A DNA stretch of 64,000 nt from Desulfopila inferna (GCF_016919005.1 NZ_JAFFQE010000008.1:124001-188000); one strand, 5' to 3'; shown: positions 9,224 through 18,090, counted from the stretch's first letter. Numbers and translations are program-made. The notes: generated from the sequence alone by a model not told the origin.

Positions 9224-9796
9224 TTTTTTGCCCCTTTAAACTTTCTACACTATTCGTACAAGCCGGTTGAAATCAGCATGGTCTAAAAAAACAGTGAATG
9301 AACGACCATTCATTACCAAGCATCCGCCGGACCTGTCAAGGAATTTTCCTCTATTAAACAGGCACTTAAACGCGCTATCAGCAAATTACCTTCGCCCAAG
9401 TTGCTCAACTTGATGTGCAAAGAGAATATTCGTGATTAATTACCCAATGTAGCATTTCGCTGAGAATTATCATCATTTCCTGCAGTAATTCTTTTCCTTA
9501 GGTCGACCTGGTTGCAGTTCATAATACCCTTGGTAAAAATTAAGTCGCGGCACCTCTCACTTTTATGTCGCACAAAGCGCCCAAAAACGCTTGTGCGCAA
9601 TCCGCCTACACCATACCACAGAGCACCATATACTACTTTGTCACAGTTACCGTGCACGTAATGCTCTCGATTTTCGCATGTTATTTCGAGCAGATACACT
9701 GACATCCATTGCATTCATTCGGCTGAAAAATATATTCAATAGTAATTATATAGGCTACCGTTAGTCGCTCCTGCATGCCATACCATCAACATGATA
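9224..9796. other. intergenic region upstream of nuoA
   Basis: About 570 bases without a supportable gene. It must contain the nuo promoter and the 3' end region of the M43 protease transcript. The only clear structure is the 18-bp inverted repeat at 9297-9314. A 92-codon minus-strand frame (9436-9714) has no recognisable composition or ribosome site, and I do not call it. No terminator hairpin for the protease gene was evident. Confidence 0.5.
9297..9314. promoter_or_regulatory. 18-bp inverted repeat, TetR-operator-like, upstream of nuo
   Basis: AATGAA-6-TTCATT is a perfect 6+6 inverted repeat with a 6-base spacer, 74 bases before the nuoA start. ATGA/TCAT half-sites with this spacing resemble operators of TetR-family regulators. 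The repeat is seen directly; its role as an operator for the nuo operon is inference. No TetR-type gene is in the window. Confidence 0.35.
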
Positions 9797-10873
9797 TCAA
9801 TTATTAAGAATCAGCTGCAGAAGAAATGGTGGAATGACGGCGTCCCTTGAAGGAAGAGCAACTTCGGATGCAACCATCAGACCGGGCCGGTAGTTAACCA
9901 GGCCGCAGACTGAACGATTTGCCTGCTCTCTACTGAAGCTGTTCATGCAGGTATCGTTGGTATAGTTCATATAATTATGAATGGGATCCGCCGTTCCACA
10001 GGTATAGGTTTGAGAGCAACCAAGATGTGCCTCACTTTCTGCGTTGGTATCAACGATACGATCGCCGCCGGAATAGGAATTGTCACAAATAGAATCATAA
10101 TGTTCAAAAGTGTGAAAGAGGCCGAGATAATGACCCATTTCGTGCACCAGGGTCCGCCCCTGATCAAAACTGCCAAAGCCGTTATTTCTTCCACCAACCG
10201 CTCCGTACATGAGCACAATGCCATCCCAATAGGCGCCGGCGCTGCCTTGGGGATAATAGGCATAGCCCAGATATCCCCTGCCATCATTGGTATAGATATT
10301 GATATAACGGTCGGGATCAACAGCCAGGGCCTGCTTATAGGCGTCCTCGTCGGCATCGGAGTCGGTGAACCATGCAGTATTTGCCGTTCTGGTAATACCT
10401 GCGAGTTCAAACTGAATACTGACATCGAAACCGGTTTCACCCATAGTGCCCTGCGTGGCCCTGTAGTCCTCGTTGAGCACCTCCATCTGGGCCCTGATGG
10501 CACTGTCTGATATGTAGCCCAGGCCATTGGAATCGGTAATTACATGCCACCAGACAGGCAAAGTGAATACTTGCGACGGCTGGTATTCATCCTGGATAGA
10601 GGTCAAGAAATAGGTGCAATGAGACGTTGACCTGGCAAGTGCCTCATCGAGCGCGCCTTCTGCTTTCCGCACACCACAACGTTTACCATTCTCACGAAAA
10701 TAATCAGACTGAAGATACTCCTCCATCCCGGCAAATCGCTGTCCGTCTACCGCGATCTCTCCGTTTGCTTTGAGGGAAAACTCATCCGCCAGGCTGAATG
10801 TACACAGCAGAGCTCCAATAATAACTGCATACAGAAACTGCCATGATAAATTCTTGAATAGTACGATTTTCAT
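9797..10873 (-). CDS. secreted zinc metalloprotease, M43 (pappalysin-like) family
   Basis: Predicted exported metallo-endopeptidase of 358 residues. I start at ATG 10873, which has AAGGAAG directly upstream; an in-frame ATG 18 bases earlier is less likely. A signal peptide is seen (MKIVLFKNL..., hydrophobic core to residue ~28, cleavage after SLA). The extended zinc motif HEMGHYLGLFH (His244, Glu245, His248, His254) and the Met-turn NYMNY near residue 302 are those of family M43B (metzincins). Several cysteines in the C-terminal part suggest disulfides. It stands alone on the minus strand between nuoA and a repeat-rich spacer. The substrate is unknown; M43 members cleave extracellular proteins. 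Confidence 0.85.
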   Translation of the reverse strand: MKIVLFKNLSWQFLYAVIIGALLCTFSLADEFSLKANGEIAVDGQRFAGMEEYLQSDYFRENGKRCGVRKAEGALDEALARSTSHCTYFLTSIQDEYQPSQVFTLPVWWHVITDSNGLGYISDSAIRAQMEVLNEDYRATQGTMGETGFDVSIQFELAGITRTANTAWFTDSDADEDAYKQALAVDPDRYINIYTNDGRGYLGYAYYPQGSAGAYWDGIVLMYGAVGGRNNGFGSFDQGRTLVHEMGHYLGLFHTFEHYDSICDNSYSGGDRIVDTNAESEAHLGCSQTYTCGTADPIHNYMNYTNDTCMNSFSREQANRSVCGLVNYRPGLMVASEVALPSRDAVIPPFLLQLILNN

Positions 10874-11284
10874 CTTCTTCCTTCTCAGCACATAACAGAT
10901 TGCTTTCCCAACTTTTTTTGCTGGAAAACAATCTCTCTGCAGGTCCTGATCCAGCTTGGCTGGATTAATATATTGAATACCATGATCTCCTCCCCGGGAT
11001 TATGGTCCAGCATAACTCTATCATCAGAGTTAGTTATTCACCAAATACTTTTTAGGTAAACTTCTCAAGTGGACCGCCAAAGCACTTATACACCTCAAGG
11101 GGGTATTGTAAAGAGTCCAGTTCAGCTGGGTTGGATTATATGATTTTCTTACCCAGGAATAACATTAATCCAACTCCGATGCATGCCCGGTATGCCTCTC
11201 TTTTTATGTTGAAATATGGACAACTTGCCAAGTATGGACTATATTTATCAGCTGACTTTCAAACCAAAAAGAGTTTATTTTCCC
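10874..11284. other. repeat-containing spacer between divergent genes
   Basis: About 410 bases between the divergent M43 protease and DUF3465 genes. It holds a short hairpin (10949-10965, arms ATCCAGC/GCTGGAT) and one copy of a dispersed repeat (11073-11132). Promoters for both flanking genes should lie here, but I cannot assign -35/-10 boxes with confidence. Plus-strand frames in this stretch lack ribosome sites and protein-like composition. Confidence 0.5.
11073..11132 (-). repeat. dispersed intergenic repeat, copy 1
   Basis: The reverse complement of these 60 bases matches 37688-37747 at about 50 positions by eye, with one gap. Shared blocks are AACCCAGCTG, CTCTTTACA, CCTTGAGG and TAAGTG. 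It lies in the spacer ahead of the DUF3465 gene. Membership of one repeat family with the copies at 11.7, 37.7-37.9, 41.5 and 42.4 kb is inferred from shared blocks. Confidence 0.7.
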
Positions 11285-11719
11285 ATGAAAATTCGTTATA
11301 TACCAGCTCTGATCATACTGTTTCTCGTGTTGCCGGCCGTGCTGCTGCGTTTTTACCCGGATAGACTAGCTCAGGATCAAGCCGCAGTCGATCTGAGTAT
11401 TGAGCAGGCTTTTGCGGGGAAAATCAGCGAGGTAACGGTATCCGGTTCAGGAGTCGTACTTGCCGTACTCAGTGACGACCTTAAAGACAGCAGACATCAG
11501 AGGTTCATTGTACGGCTTGACTCGAAGCTGACGCTTCTCATTGTCCACAATATCGACCTTGCTCCCCGGATCGATACCCTGCGAGTGGGTGATATTGTTA
11601 CTTTCAGGGGTGAATATGTGTGGAACGCGCAAGGTGGACTGCTTCACTGGACGCATCATGATCCGGCCGGCAGACGAGACCATGGCTGGATAAGTCACGC
11701 GGGCAGACTTTATCAATAG
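11285..11719 (+). CDS. DUF3465-type exported or membrane-anchored protein
   Basis: A 144-residue protein starting at ATG 11285 (MKIRYIPALIILFLVLP). It has one N-terminal hydrophobic segment (residues 5-20) that can be a signal peptide or anchor, then a small beta-rich domain. The pattern GKISEVTVSGSGVV, GDIVTFRGEYVWN, GGLLHWTHHDP and a C-terminal GWISHAGRLYQ fits DUF3465, an OB-like domain of unknown function found in many proteobacteria. An upstream in-frame ATG at 11216 lacks a ribosome site and spoils the signal sequence. It is flanked on both sides by dispersed repeats. Biological role unknown. Confidence 0.75.
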   Translation: MKIRYIPALIILFLVLPAVLLRFYPDRLAQDQAAVDLSIEQAFAGKISEVTVSGSGVVLAVLSDDLKDSRHQRFIVRLDSKLTLLIVHNIDLAPRIDTLRVGDIVTFRGEYVWNAQGGLLHWTHHDPAGRRDHGWISHAGRLYQ

Positions 11720-11727
11720 GTTACCAG

Positions 11728-11812
11728 CCCAGTCGAGCTATAAGTGCTTTGGCTGCAGAGGCCGATTCACAGATCTTGTTGTTTTCTTACTTTTTGTGAC
11801 AGTCTAATAATC
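11728..11812 (+). repeat. dispersed intergenic repeat, copy 2
   Basis: This stretch resembles the second unit at 37824-37932: CCCAG near the start, TAAGT, TTGG, CAGAGG, ATTCACAG, then a T-rich tail with TTTTCTT and GACAGT. It lacks the segment around CTTTACAGTACCCCTTG that the longer unit has. It ends just before the Bax-like gene, in the same position relative to a start codon as the 37.9-kb copy. Confidence 0.6.
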
Positions 11813-11816
11813 ATCA

Positions 11817-12803
11817 ATGGCTATGAGCAGAAGAATCACTTCCAAACCGGTAAAGGATATACTTTCAATTCTTCGGTATGTCGTTTTCCTCGCCGTAATC
11901 CTGCTGGTAGTTTTTTTCAGACCATATACCTTTTTCACTCAGTATTCTTTTGAACATGTCAAAACCTTCAATCTGCATTTATTTGACACACTGTTCAAAT
12001 CAGAAAAAAGAATTGTGCTTACCGGAACTCCTGCCTTCAAACAATTTCTGGCGGATCAGGAGGCAACGCTTGAGCAGATACGCAACGGTTCCAGAGCGCT
12101 TGATTTCCACTCCGTCAATCTGCCGAAAGATCTGGAGCATCAGCTCCCGCAGGAGAGAATGTCGCAGTTTACCTCGCTGGTTCTTTCCCATGCTCTCAAA
12201 AATAATGAGAATATTCTCAAGAAGCGCGAGCAGCTGATTCGTTTCCTGGAAGATTCCCAAAGAAATCTCTGGATCGATGACAAGAGAAAAGCATGGTATC
12301 GCAACCTTGCCAAAGATTATGCAGCGCCGAAGGCGAATCCACAGGAACTGCTGAAACGAGTCGACATCGTGCCGGTTTCACTGACCATTGCCCAGGCTAT
12401 CACCGAAAGCGGCTGGGGGACCTCCCGATTCGCACAGCAGGGCAATGCCCTCTATGGTCAGCATTTACCCAAGAGCGGCAGGGGCAAATTTATCACCTCG
12501 CGTTATGGCGGAGTGAAGGTCGCCGCTTTTGATTCCATTCTCCAAGCCACGGCCAGCTATATGCATACCATCAACACTTCCAGAGCATACTCCTCACTCC
12601 GGGAAATGCGGCATAAACTAAGGCAGCAGGGTAAAGTCCCCGATGGTTACACTCTGGCCGGCGGTCTCCGTCATTACTCGGAAATAGGAGAACAGTATGT
12701 AACCGATATTCGCCATCTGATTGACACCTACCAACTCGAAGAACTTGAGAGAGCAAGGCTGAATAAGGAGCGCCCAGTCGGGACAATCCGTTTTATTCGC
12801 TGA
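11817..12803 (+). CDS. Bax-like exported glucosaminidase (peptidoglycan hydrolase)
   Basis: A 328-residue protein with an N-terminal membrane segment or signal anchor (residues ~20-40) and a C-terminal endo-beta-N-acetylglucosaminidase domain. The region IAQAITESGWGTSRFAQQGN with its catalytic glutamate, NALYGQ and the later tyrosine-rich SILQATASYMHTIN are typical of the Bax/FlgJ-like family acting on the glycan chains of peptidoglycan. It is preceded by a repeat copy and followed by a MITE. The start may be ATG 11817 or 11823. E. coli Bax is of similar size; the cellular role is not established there either. Confidence 0.82.
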   Translation: MAMSRRITSKPVKDILSILRYVVFLAVILLVVFFRPYTFFTQYSFEHVKTFNLHLFDTLFKSEKRIVLTGTPAFKQFLADQEATLEQIRNGSRALDFHSVNLPKDLEHQLPQERMSQFTSLVLSHALKNNENILKKREQLIRFLEDSQRNLWIDDKRKAWYRNLAKDYAAPKANPQELLKRVDIVPVSLTIAQAITESGWGTSRFAQQGNALYGQHLPKSGRGKFITSRYGGVKVAAFDSILQATASYMHTINTSRAYSSLREMRHKLRQQGKVPDGYTLAGGLRHYSEIGEQYVTDIRHLIDTYQLEELERARLNKERPVGTIRFIR

Positions 12804-12911
12804 ATAACATATCTCATGCCACCACTGTGCCATATGAAATACTCTACAGGCATTCGGGCAGCGTAGCTCTTGGCTTGTAAAGTTCCAGCCTTTATATTTC
12901 TTTTTGGTTAT

Positions 12912-12998
12912 GATGAACTCGTAAAAGGCCCGATCTATATCGTTTAGCTTTTTCCTCGGCCCATCCCGGCAACTTCGGTGACTTTTTACGAGATCATC
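12912..12998. mobile_element. MITE-like element, short copy (87 bp)
   Basis: The left end (12912) reads GATGAACTCGTAAAAGG; the right end (12998), read on the other strand, is GATGATCTCGTAAAAAG. These form terminal inverted repeats of about 17 bases. Internal blocks GCCCGATCTA, AGCTTTTTCC, CATCCCGG and AACTTCG are shared in order with the element at 62749-62906. Flanks GGTTATGAT and TGTTATAGT could be a decayed 9-base target duplication. No coding capacity. It ends just before the DUF2868 gene. Confidence 0.75.
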
Positions 12999-13013
12999 TG
13001 TTATAGTAAAAAT

Positions 13014-14564
13014 ATGAAAGATTTGTGGAAATTTGAAGATATTATCGATCTCGAATATTTTATCGGCCTTGACCTTTTTCAGGCAGATAGTGAAGAAAAG
13101 CTACATCTGCGGGAGAGACGGATATTCCTCGAGGCCAAAAAAAACGGTGAACTGGAAGTAGCCACCCACCATCAAAGCCTTGCGGTCTGGCTGGCAAACA
13201 GGCGATCTGCCGAGTTGCAGGCAGATCATCCCTTTCTGCCGGGGCAAAAACTCCGGGGGGCCATTCAACTCTTTACCCTGTTGCTTTTCGCCGCCGGCCT
13301 GATCATCGGTTTTGGGATGGGCATTTCCTATTTCGCTTACACAGGCAGTACCCCACTGAACGTATTCACCTTTTTCATTGTCTTCCTGCTGCCACAGCTC
13401 TTTCTGATTGTCCTCTTCTTCCTGAAAAATATTGCTGCGCAACTGCTTCGGAAACCACGAGCCAATCTGCGCATAATTTTGCGGCCACTATTCACCAGAT
13501 TCGTCCGCTTTATAAAAAAGCGCGTCTTCGACAATCTCAAGGAGGACCAACAAAAAAGCTTCAATCAGCTGTTCTCCGAAAAAAACAGCAGGCTTTTCAG
13601 CCGCCCTCTTTTTGTCCGTGGCCAGCTTTTCGGCGTTTCCTTCAACATCGGTCTTTTGGCCGTCACTCTTTTTAAGATAACGACCACGGATCTGGCCTTC
13701 GGCTGGCAAACGACATTGCAGCTTGGAGCTGAGAAACTTCATAGCCTCGTAAAATTTCTTGCCCTGCCCTGGTCATGGTTTCTTCCTGCGGAACTTGCCT
13801 CCCCGAGCCTTGCACAAATTGAAGGAAGTAGAATTATACTGAAAGAGGGCATCTACCATTTATTGACCGAGGACCTGACATCATGGTGGCCATTTCTGCT
13901 CATGAGCCTGCTGTGTTATGGGCTGCTGCCGCGGGTCCTTCTGTTCTTTTGTGGTGCATTCATGGAGAAACGCAACATTATCCGCCTTCTCAGGCAGAGA
14001 AAATTCCTGGCCATCAGCAGCCGTATGCGCACCCCTCTGGTTACCAGCCAGGCTGCAGAAGAACATTCCCGGGCAAGTGCCCCGTCCGAACACCCGCAAC
14101 AATCACCACAGCCTGCCGGAAACAGGAGACAGCCGGAAGATGCGGTGGTTCTTGTTCCTGATGAAGCTGCGGAATTCTTCAGTAAAGACGGCCTTGAACA
14201 GCTTCTTCTGCCCTATGGTTATCACCCGGTAAAACGCAAGATCATTTTAAAAACATACGAGGATGATCAAGCTATTATCAGCGACATTGCCCGTGAAGAA
14301 ACCCCGGTCATCGTTCTCTTTGAAGCGTGGATGGCACCGATCAGGGAACATCTGCTCTTCCTGGAAAAAATCTCCCACAGCCTGCATGGAAAAACGCCGC
14401 TTGCCGTTTGCCTGCTGGGAAAACCTGGCAAGGACGGGGTCTTGATACCGCCGCGACGGCAGGAGATCCTGCTCTGGAGAGAGAAGATCAGTGAATGCTG
14501 CGATGTTGCCGCTATTTTTCAGTCCGGCGAACACTTAGAAGATATTGAGGAGCAGCAGACATGA
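13014..14564 (+). CDS. DUF2868 membrane protein
   Basis: A 516-residue membrane protein, first of a three-gene operon. The start MKDLWKFEDIIDLEYF at 13014 is preferred; an earlier ATG at 12978 lies inside the MITE. Seen: an N-terminal soluble part (1-75) with RERRIFL, two adjacent membrane helices (about 80-105 and 112-137), further hydrophobic segments near residues 210-235 and 290-320, then a soluble tail rich in Gln/Pro/Arg (about 350-385) and a C-terminal alpha/beta domain. This architecture fits DUF2868, whose genes commonly stand next to DUF3482 GTPase genes, as here. Its stop overlaps the GTPase start by 4 bases. Function unknown. Confidence 0.8.
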   Translation: MKDLWKFEDIIDLEYFIGLDLFQADSEEKLHLRERRIFLEAKKNGELEVATHHQSLAVWLANRRSAELQADHPFLPGQKLRGAIQLFTLLLFAAGLIIGFGMGISYFAYTGSTPLNVFTFFIVFLLPQLFLIVLFFLKNIAAQLLRKPRANLRIILRPLFTRFVRFIKKRVFDNLKEDQQKSFNQLFSEKNSRLFSRPLFVRGQLFGVSFNIGLLAVTLFKITTTDLAFGWQTTLQLGAEKLHSLVKFLALPWSWFLPAELASPSLAQIEGSRIILKEGIYHLLTEDLTSWWPFLLMSLLCYGLLPRVLLFFCGAFMEKRNIIRLLRQRKFLAISSRMRTPLVTSQAAEEHSRASAPSEHPQQSPQPAGNRRQPEDAVVLVPDEAAEFFSKDGLEQLLLPYGYHPVKRKIILKTYEDDQAIISDIAREETPVIVLFEAWMAPIREHLLFLEKISHSLHGKTPLAVCLLGKPGKDGVLIPPRRQEILLWREKISECCDVAAIFQSGEHLEDIEEQQT

Positions 14565-15979
14565 TCCCGGAATTTGCCATAATGGGTCACCCCAACGAGG
14601 GAAAATCATCCGTACTTTCAACCCTGGCGGAAGATGATTCCGTCGGCATCAGCCCCCTTCCCGGTGAAACTATACTCTGCCGCACCTTTCCGGTGACTAT
14701 TGATGGAGAGGTTATAATCTCTTTCACCGATACACCGGGATTTCAAAATCCTGGCCGGATGCTCTCCGAACTGAAACGCTATGCCGATGCGGGCATCAGT
14801 CCACTCGAGAAATTTTATTCGGAACATCGGTATGATCGCGATCTGGAGCATGATTGCGAACTGCTGCGTCCGCTACTGCGGGGTGCGGGTATCATCTATG
14901 TGGCCGACGGCTCCAGACCTATCCGCAATGTGGATCTTGCCGAAATGGAGATACTCCGTCTCTCCGGTAAACCGAGAATGGCGATTCTCAACTGCAAAGC
15001 GGACGATAGGGAAAGCCTGGAGAGATGGAAGACGGAGTTTCGCAAACATTTCAACTCCAGCCGGATATTCAATGCTCACCGAGCCACCTACCGCGAAAGA
15101 ATCATGCTGCTCGAAGCTCTTAAATCCATCGAACAGGACTGGCAGAAGTCACTTGATTATGTCGTCAATACTTTCAAGAACGACTGGCAGTCGCGCAACA
15201 GCAGAAGTGCAGATATTATCTGTGAAATGATATCGGCCTGCCTGCGCTACACCCTGCAGAAGTCGCTGGGCGAAGGAGCCTCTATCGAGCAGGCCAAGGA
15301 AAAACTTTTCCAGCGCTACCTCGAAGACATAAAAAAAATGGAAGAGAACCACCATCTGCGCATGAAGAAGCTCTATAAACATAACATCTTCAATTATCAA
15401 CTGCCTTCCCATTCCATTCTCCACCAGGATCTCTTTGCCAGTCAGACCTGGGAGTTTCTCGGGCTGAAAAGAAGTCAGCTTGCCGTAGCCGGAGGCGCGG
15501 GCGGAGCAGCCCTTGCCGCCGGACTCGATATTGCCGCGGGTGGCTCAAGCCTCGGCATTTTCACATCCATCGGCGGGGCGCTCGGGGCACTGGGCGCGGT
15601 ATACGGTACCAGGAATATTGCCTCGAAAATCAAAGTACTTGGCATAGATACCGGCAGAATACGCCTTAGTATCGGTCCCAACAAAAATTCGCAGTTCCCT
15701 TATATCCTGCTTGATCGCGCACTTCTCTATTATAGTCACATAATCAATTGGGCCCACGGTCGGCGCGACTATGACGCCTCCACCGCCACTGCTGTCACTA
15801 CAGGTTTATCGCGGGAATTGCCCCGCTCGTCATTGAAGACGATCGGCAACTATTTCCGCGCTATCATACGGGAAGACGACGATATCGATCTTCACGAAAA
15901 GGAATTCAAAGAGATTGTCCTGAGCATACTCACCTCCATTTCAAATGCAGACGATTATGAAAAAGATCCTCTCGACTGA
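14561..15979 (+). CDS. GTPase with C-terminal DUF3482
   Basis: A 472-residue predicted GTPase. Nucleotide-binding motifs: P-loop GHPNEGKSS (9-17), DTPG (57-60), and NCKAD (144-148) as the NKxD-type base specificity motif. After the G domain come a helical region with an acidic/basic coiled stretch (about 240-275) and a Gly/Ala-rich hydrophobic segment (about 303-348), likely membrane-active, which is typical of DUF3482 proteins. Start overlaps the DUF2868 gene by ATGA, and its end overlaps the RtcB start, so the three are translationally coupled. It probably acts with the DUF2868 protein at the inner membrane. The cellular process is unknown. Confidence 0.82.
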   Translation: MIPEFAIMGHPNEGKSSVLSTLAEDDSVGISPLPGETILCRTFPVTIDGEVIISFTDTPGFQNPGRMLSELKRYADAGISPLEKFYSEHRYDRDLEHDCELLRPLLRGAGIIYVADGSRPIRNVDLAEMEILRLSGKPRMAILNCKADDRESLERWKTEFRKHFNSSRIFNAHRATYRERIMLLEALKSIEQDWQKSLDYVVNTFKNDWQSRNSRSADIICEMISACLRYTLQKSLGEGASIEQAKEKLFQRYLEDIKKMEENHHLRMKKLYKHNIFNYQLPSHSILHQDLFASQTWEFLGLKRSQLAVAGGAGGAALAAGLDIAAGGSSLGIFTSIGGALGALGAVYGTRNIASKIKVLGIDTGRIRLSIGPNKNSQFPYILLDRALLYYSHIINWAHGRRDYDASTATAVTTGLSRELPRSSLKTIGNYFRAIIREDDDIDLHEKEFKEIVLSILTSISNADDYEKDPLD

Positions 15980-17126
15980 AAAGATTCCGATCATGCTCTG
16001 GCTCGACGATATCGAGGAGGGCGCCCTGCAACAGGCTAAAAATCTGGCCAACCTCCCCTTCGCCTTTCACCACATAGCCGTAATGGCAGATGCCCATTTC
16101 GGCTATGGCATGCCCATCGGCGGGGTGCTGGCCGCAGAGGAATTCGTGGTACCCAATGGCGTTGGTGTGGATATCGGCTGCGGAGTCTGCGCCATGCGGA
16201 CTTCGTTGAGCGATATCAGCCTCGAGACCCTCAAAAAGATTCTGGGCAACATCCGCCAGTTCATTCCAACCGGCTTCAAGCACCACAGGCGCAAACAGAG
16301 CCCTGACCTGATGCCCGAAACGCCGGAAGGGCTCCATGAACTCAAGATTGTCTCCCGCCAATACGACAATGCTTTGGCTCAGCTGGGCACTCTCGGCGGG
16401 GGTAATCATTTTATCGAGATCCAGAAGGGAAGCGATAACAGGATCTGGATAATGGTGCATAGCGGCAGCCGGAACCTGGGATATCAAGTCGCCGGCCACT
16501 ATAATAAAATCGCCATAAAACTGAATCAAAAGTGGAAAACTCCGGTGGATCCCAAATGGCAGCTGGCCTCTCTTCCCCTCTCCAGCGAAACGGCGGCGGA
16601 TTATCTGGCGGAAATGCACTACTGTGTTGATTTCGCCTTTTGCAACCGTCTCCACATGATGCAAACTATTGAAGAGATATTTGAGATTTTCTGTCCGGGT
16701 ATCACCTTTGACGAACCGATTGACACCGCCCATAATTATGCCGCCAGGGAAAAACATTACGGCAGGGAACTCATTATCCACCGCAAAGGCGCTACCCGCG
16801 CCTATTCAAATGAAAAAGGGATTATTCCGGGTTCACAGGGGACATCGAGTTTTATCGTGCAGGGCAAGGGCAACCCGGAAAGCTTCTGTTCCTGCTCGCA
16901 CGGTGCGGGAAGAAAGCTCGGCCGCAAGGAAGCCCAACGCAGCCTGAAACTCGACGAGGAGATAACTCTGCTTGACCGGCAGCATATTCTCCATGGAATT
17001 CGCAGTAAAAAGGATCTTGACGAGGCCGCCGGTGCCTACAAAGACATCCATACAGTGATGCAAAATCAAGAAGATCTGGTTGATGTCCTGGTTATCCTGC
17101 AGCCGCTGGCGGTGGTGAAAGGATAG
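15957..17126 (+). CDS. RtcB-family RNA ligase
   Basis: A 389-residue member of the RtcB family, which joins RNA 2',3'-cyclic-phosphate and 5'-OH ends using GTP and Mn2+. Metal and nucleotide residues are visible: MADAHFGYGMP, VDIGCG (Cys75), GGGNHF, VHSGSRNLG, and CSHGAGR with the histidine that is guanylylated. I choose ATG 15957 (MKKILSTEKIP); ATG 15945 is also in frame. Either way the start lies inside the end of the GTPase gene, giving a 23-35 base overlap with no separate ribosome site. It belongs to the shorter RtcB branch, not E. coli RtcB in an rtcA/rtcR setting; no rtcA or archease is nearby. Confidence 0.9.
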   Translation: MKKILSTEKIPIMLWLDDIEEGALQQAKNLANLPFAFHHIAVMADAHFGYGMPIGGVLAAEEFVVPNGVGVDIGCGVCAMRTSLSDISLETLKKILGNIRQFIPTGFKHHRRKQSPDLMPETPEGLHELKIVSRQYDNALAQLGTLGGGNHFIEIQKGSDNRIWIMVHSGSRNLGYQVAGHYNKIAIKLNQKWKTPVDPKWQLASLPLSSETAADYLAEMHYCVDFAFCNRLHMMQTIEEIFEIFCPGITFDEPIDTAHNYAAREKHYGRELIIHRKGATRAYSNEKGIIPGSQGTSSFIVQGKGNPESFCSCSHGAGRKLGRKEAQRSLKLDEEITLLDRQHILHGIRSKKDLDEAAGAYKDIHTVMQNQEDLVDVLVILQPLAVVKG

Positions 17127-17132
17127 TTGTTT

Positions 17133-17151
17133 ACCCGGCAGAGCGCCGGGT
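17133..17151. terminator. hairpin between convergent rtcB-like and pdxH genes
   Basis: ACCCGGC-AGAGC-GCCGGGT forms a perfect 7-bp stem with a 5-base loop, seven bases after the RtcB stop and before the pdxH stop. A short T-run (CATTTTC) follows on the plus strand. It probably serves both converging transcripts. Confidence 0.65.
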
Positions 17152-17156
17152 CATTT

Positions 17157-17822
17157 TCAAGGTGCCAGCCGCTCGATAGTCCAGCCATCGCCGGCTGGAA
17201 TATAATGAAATCTATCATGCAGCCGGTTTTTTCTTCCCTGCCAGAATTCATACTCGTCGGGTTTTACCTTGTACCCTCCCCAGAAAGAAGGTAAAGGGAC
17301 TTTGCCTTCACCGATTTTTTTCTTCATTTCGGAAAATTTCTGGAGCAGCATCTGACGGGAACTCAGGGTATGGCTCTGACTGGAAACCCAGGCGGCCACC
17401 TGGCTCTCCTTGGGCCTTGACATGAAATATTTTGCCGATTCGGCCGCTGAAATTTTTTGGGCTGTACCGCTTATCATAATCTGCCGCTCAAGTTCCAGCC
17501 AGACAAAGAGCAGGCTGACCCTCGGATTATTCTCTATCTCCCTGGCCTTTCTGCTTTCATAATTGGTGAAAAAGACATAGCCGTCGTTGTCATAATATTT
17601 TAACAAGACAGTACGCTGACTCGGTTTTCCCGAAGGATCCACAGTCGCCAGAATCATGGCGGTGGGATCGGGGACATCGGTTTTACGAGCCTGCTCGAAC
17701 CACTCGGAAAACTGCTGCACCGGATCTGCGGCAAGATTGGAGCGCTGCAGACCGCCTTTTAAATATTCCCTGCGAAAATGACTAATATCCAACTCTACAC
17801 CCTCATCAAAATCTGAGCACAT
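17157..17822 (-). CDS. pdxH: pyridoxamine 5'-phosphate oxidase
   Basis: PdxH, about 221 residues, oxidises pyridoxamine or pyridoxine 5'-phosphate to pyridoxal 5'-phosphate with FMN and O2. Seen: LRREY-like FRREYLKGGL near the N-terminus, TVDPSGKPSQRTVLLKYY, the FMN-binding FFTNYESRKAREIENNP, and the C-terminal region with FWQGRKNRLHDRFHY (substrate and FMN contacts). I take ATG 17822; an upstream ATG at 17867 adds 15 hydrophobic residues not seen in the family. Neither has a clear ribosome site. It is convergent with rtcB. The enzyme uses oxygen, so its presence in a likely anaerobe implies some oxygen exposure or an alternate acceptor. Confidence 0.93.
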   Translation of the reverse strand: MCSDFDEGVELDISHFRREYLKGGLQRSNLAADPVQQFSEWFEQARKTDVPDPTAMILATVDPSGKPSQRTVLLKYYDNDGYVFFTNYESRKAREIENNPRVSLLFVWLELERQIMISGTAQKISAAESAKYFMSRPKESQVAAWVSSQSHTLSSRQMLLQKFSEMKKKIGEGKVPLPSFWGGYKVKPDEYEFWQGRKNRLHDRFHYIPAGDGWTIERLAP

Positions 17823-18090
17823 CGCGGCATGGGCCTGCACCGCAAAGAAAATCTCAATCAGTATCAACCAAAGCTAGAAGTTTATCGGAGAATTGCCATT
17901 TTTTCACAGATTAAGGCGTTTTCAGGAAATCAAGCACAGCCATATACTTCATATTGCGAGCATTGGTTTTCTGAAAACAACGCCGAGATGTGGAAAAAGT
18001 GCTTTCTCCGACGGGCTCCTAGTAAAAAAAGAGTATATCCCTCACCGGCAAGTAAAGGACATCCCCCTTCAATAAAGCAAGTATCGGCAA

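Noticed and set aside
9436-9714. 92-codon minus-strand open frame between nuoA and the M43 protease
   Set aside because: No ribosome site, no recognisable domain and a composition unlike nearby proteins; likely chance in non-coding DNA.
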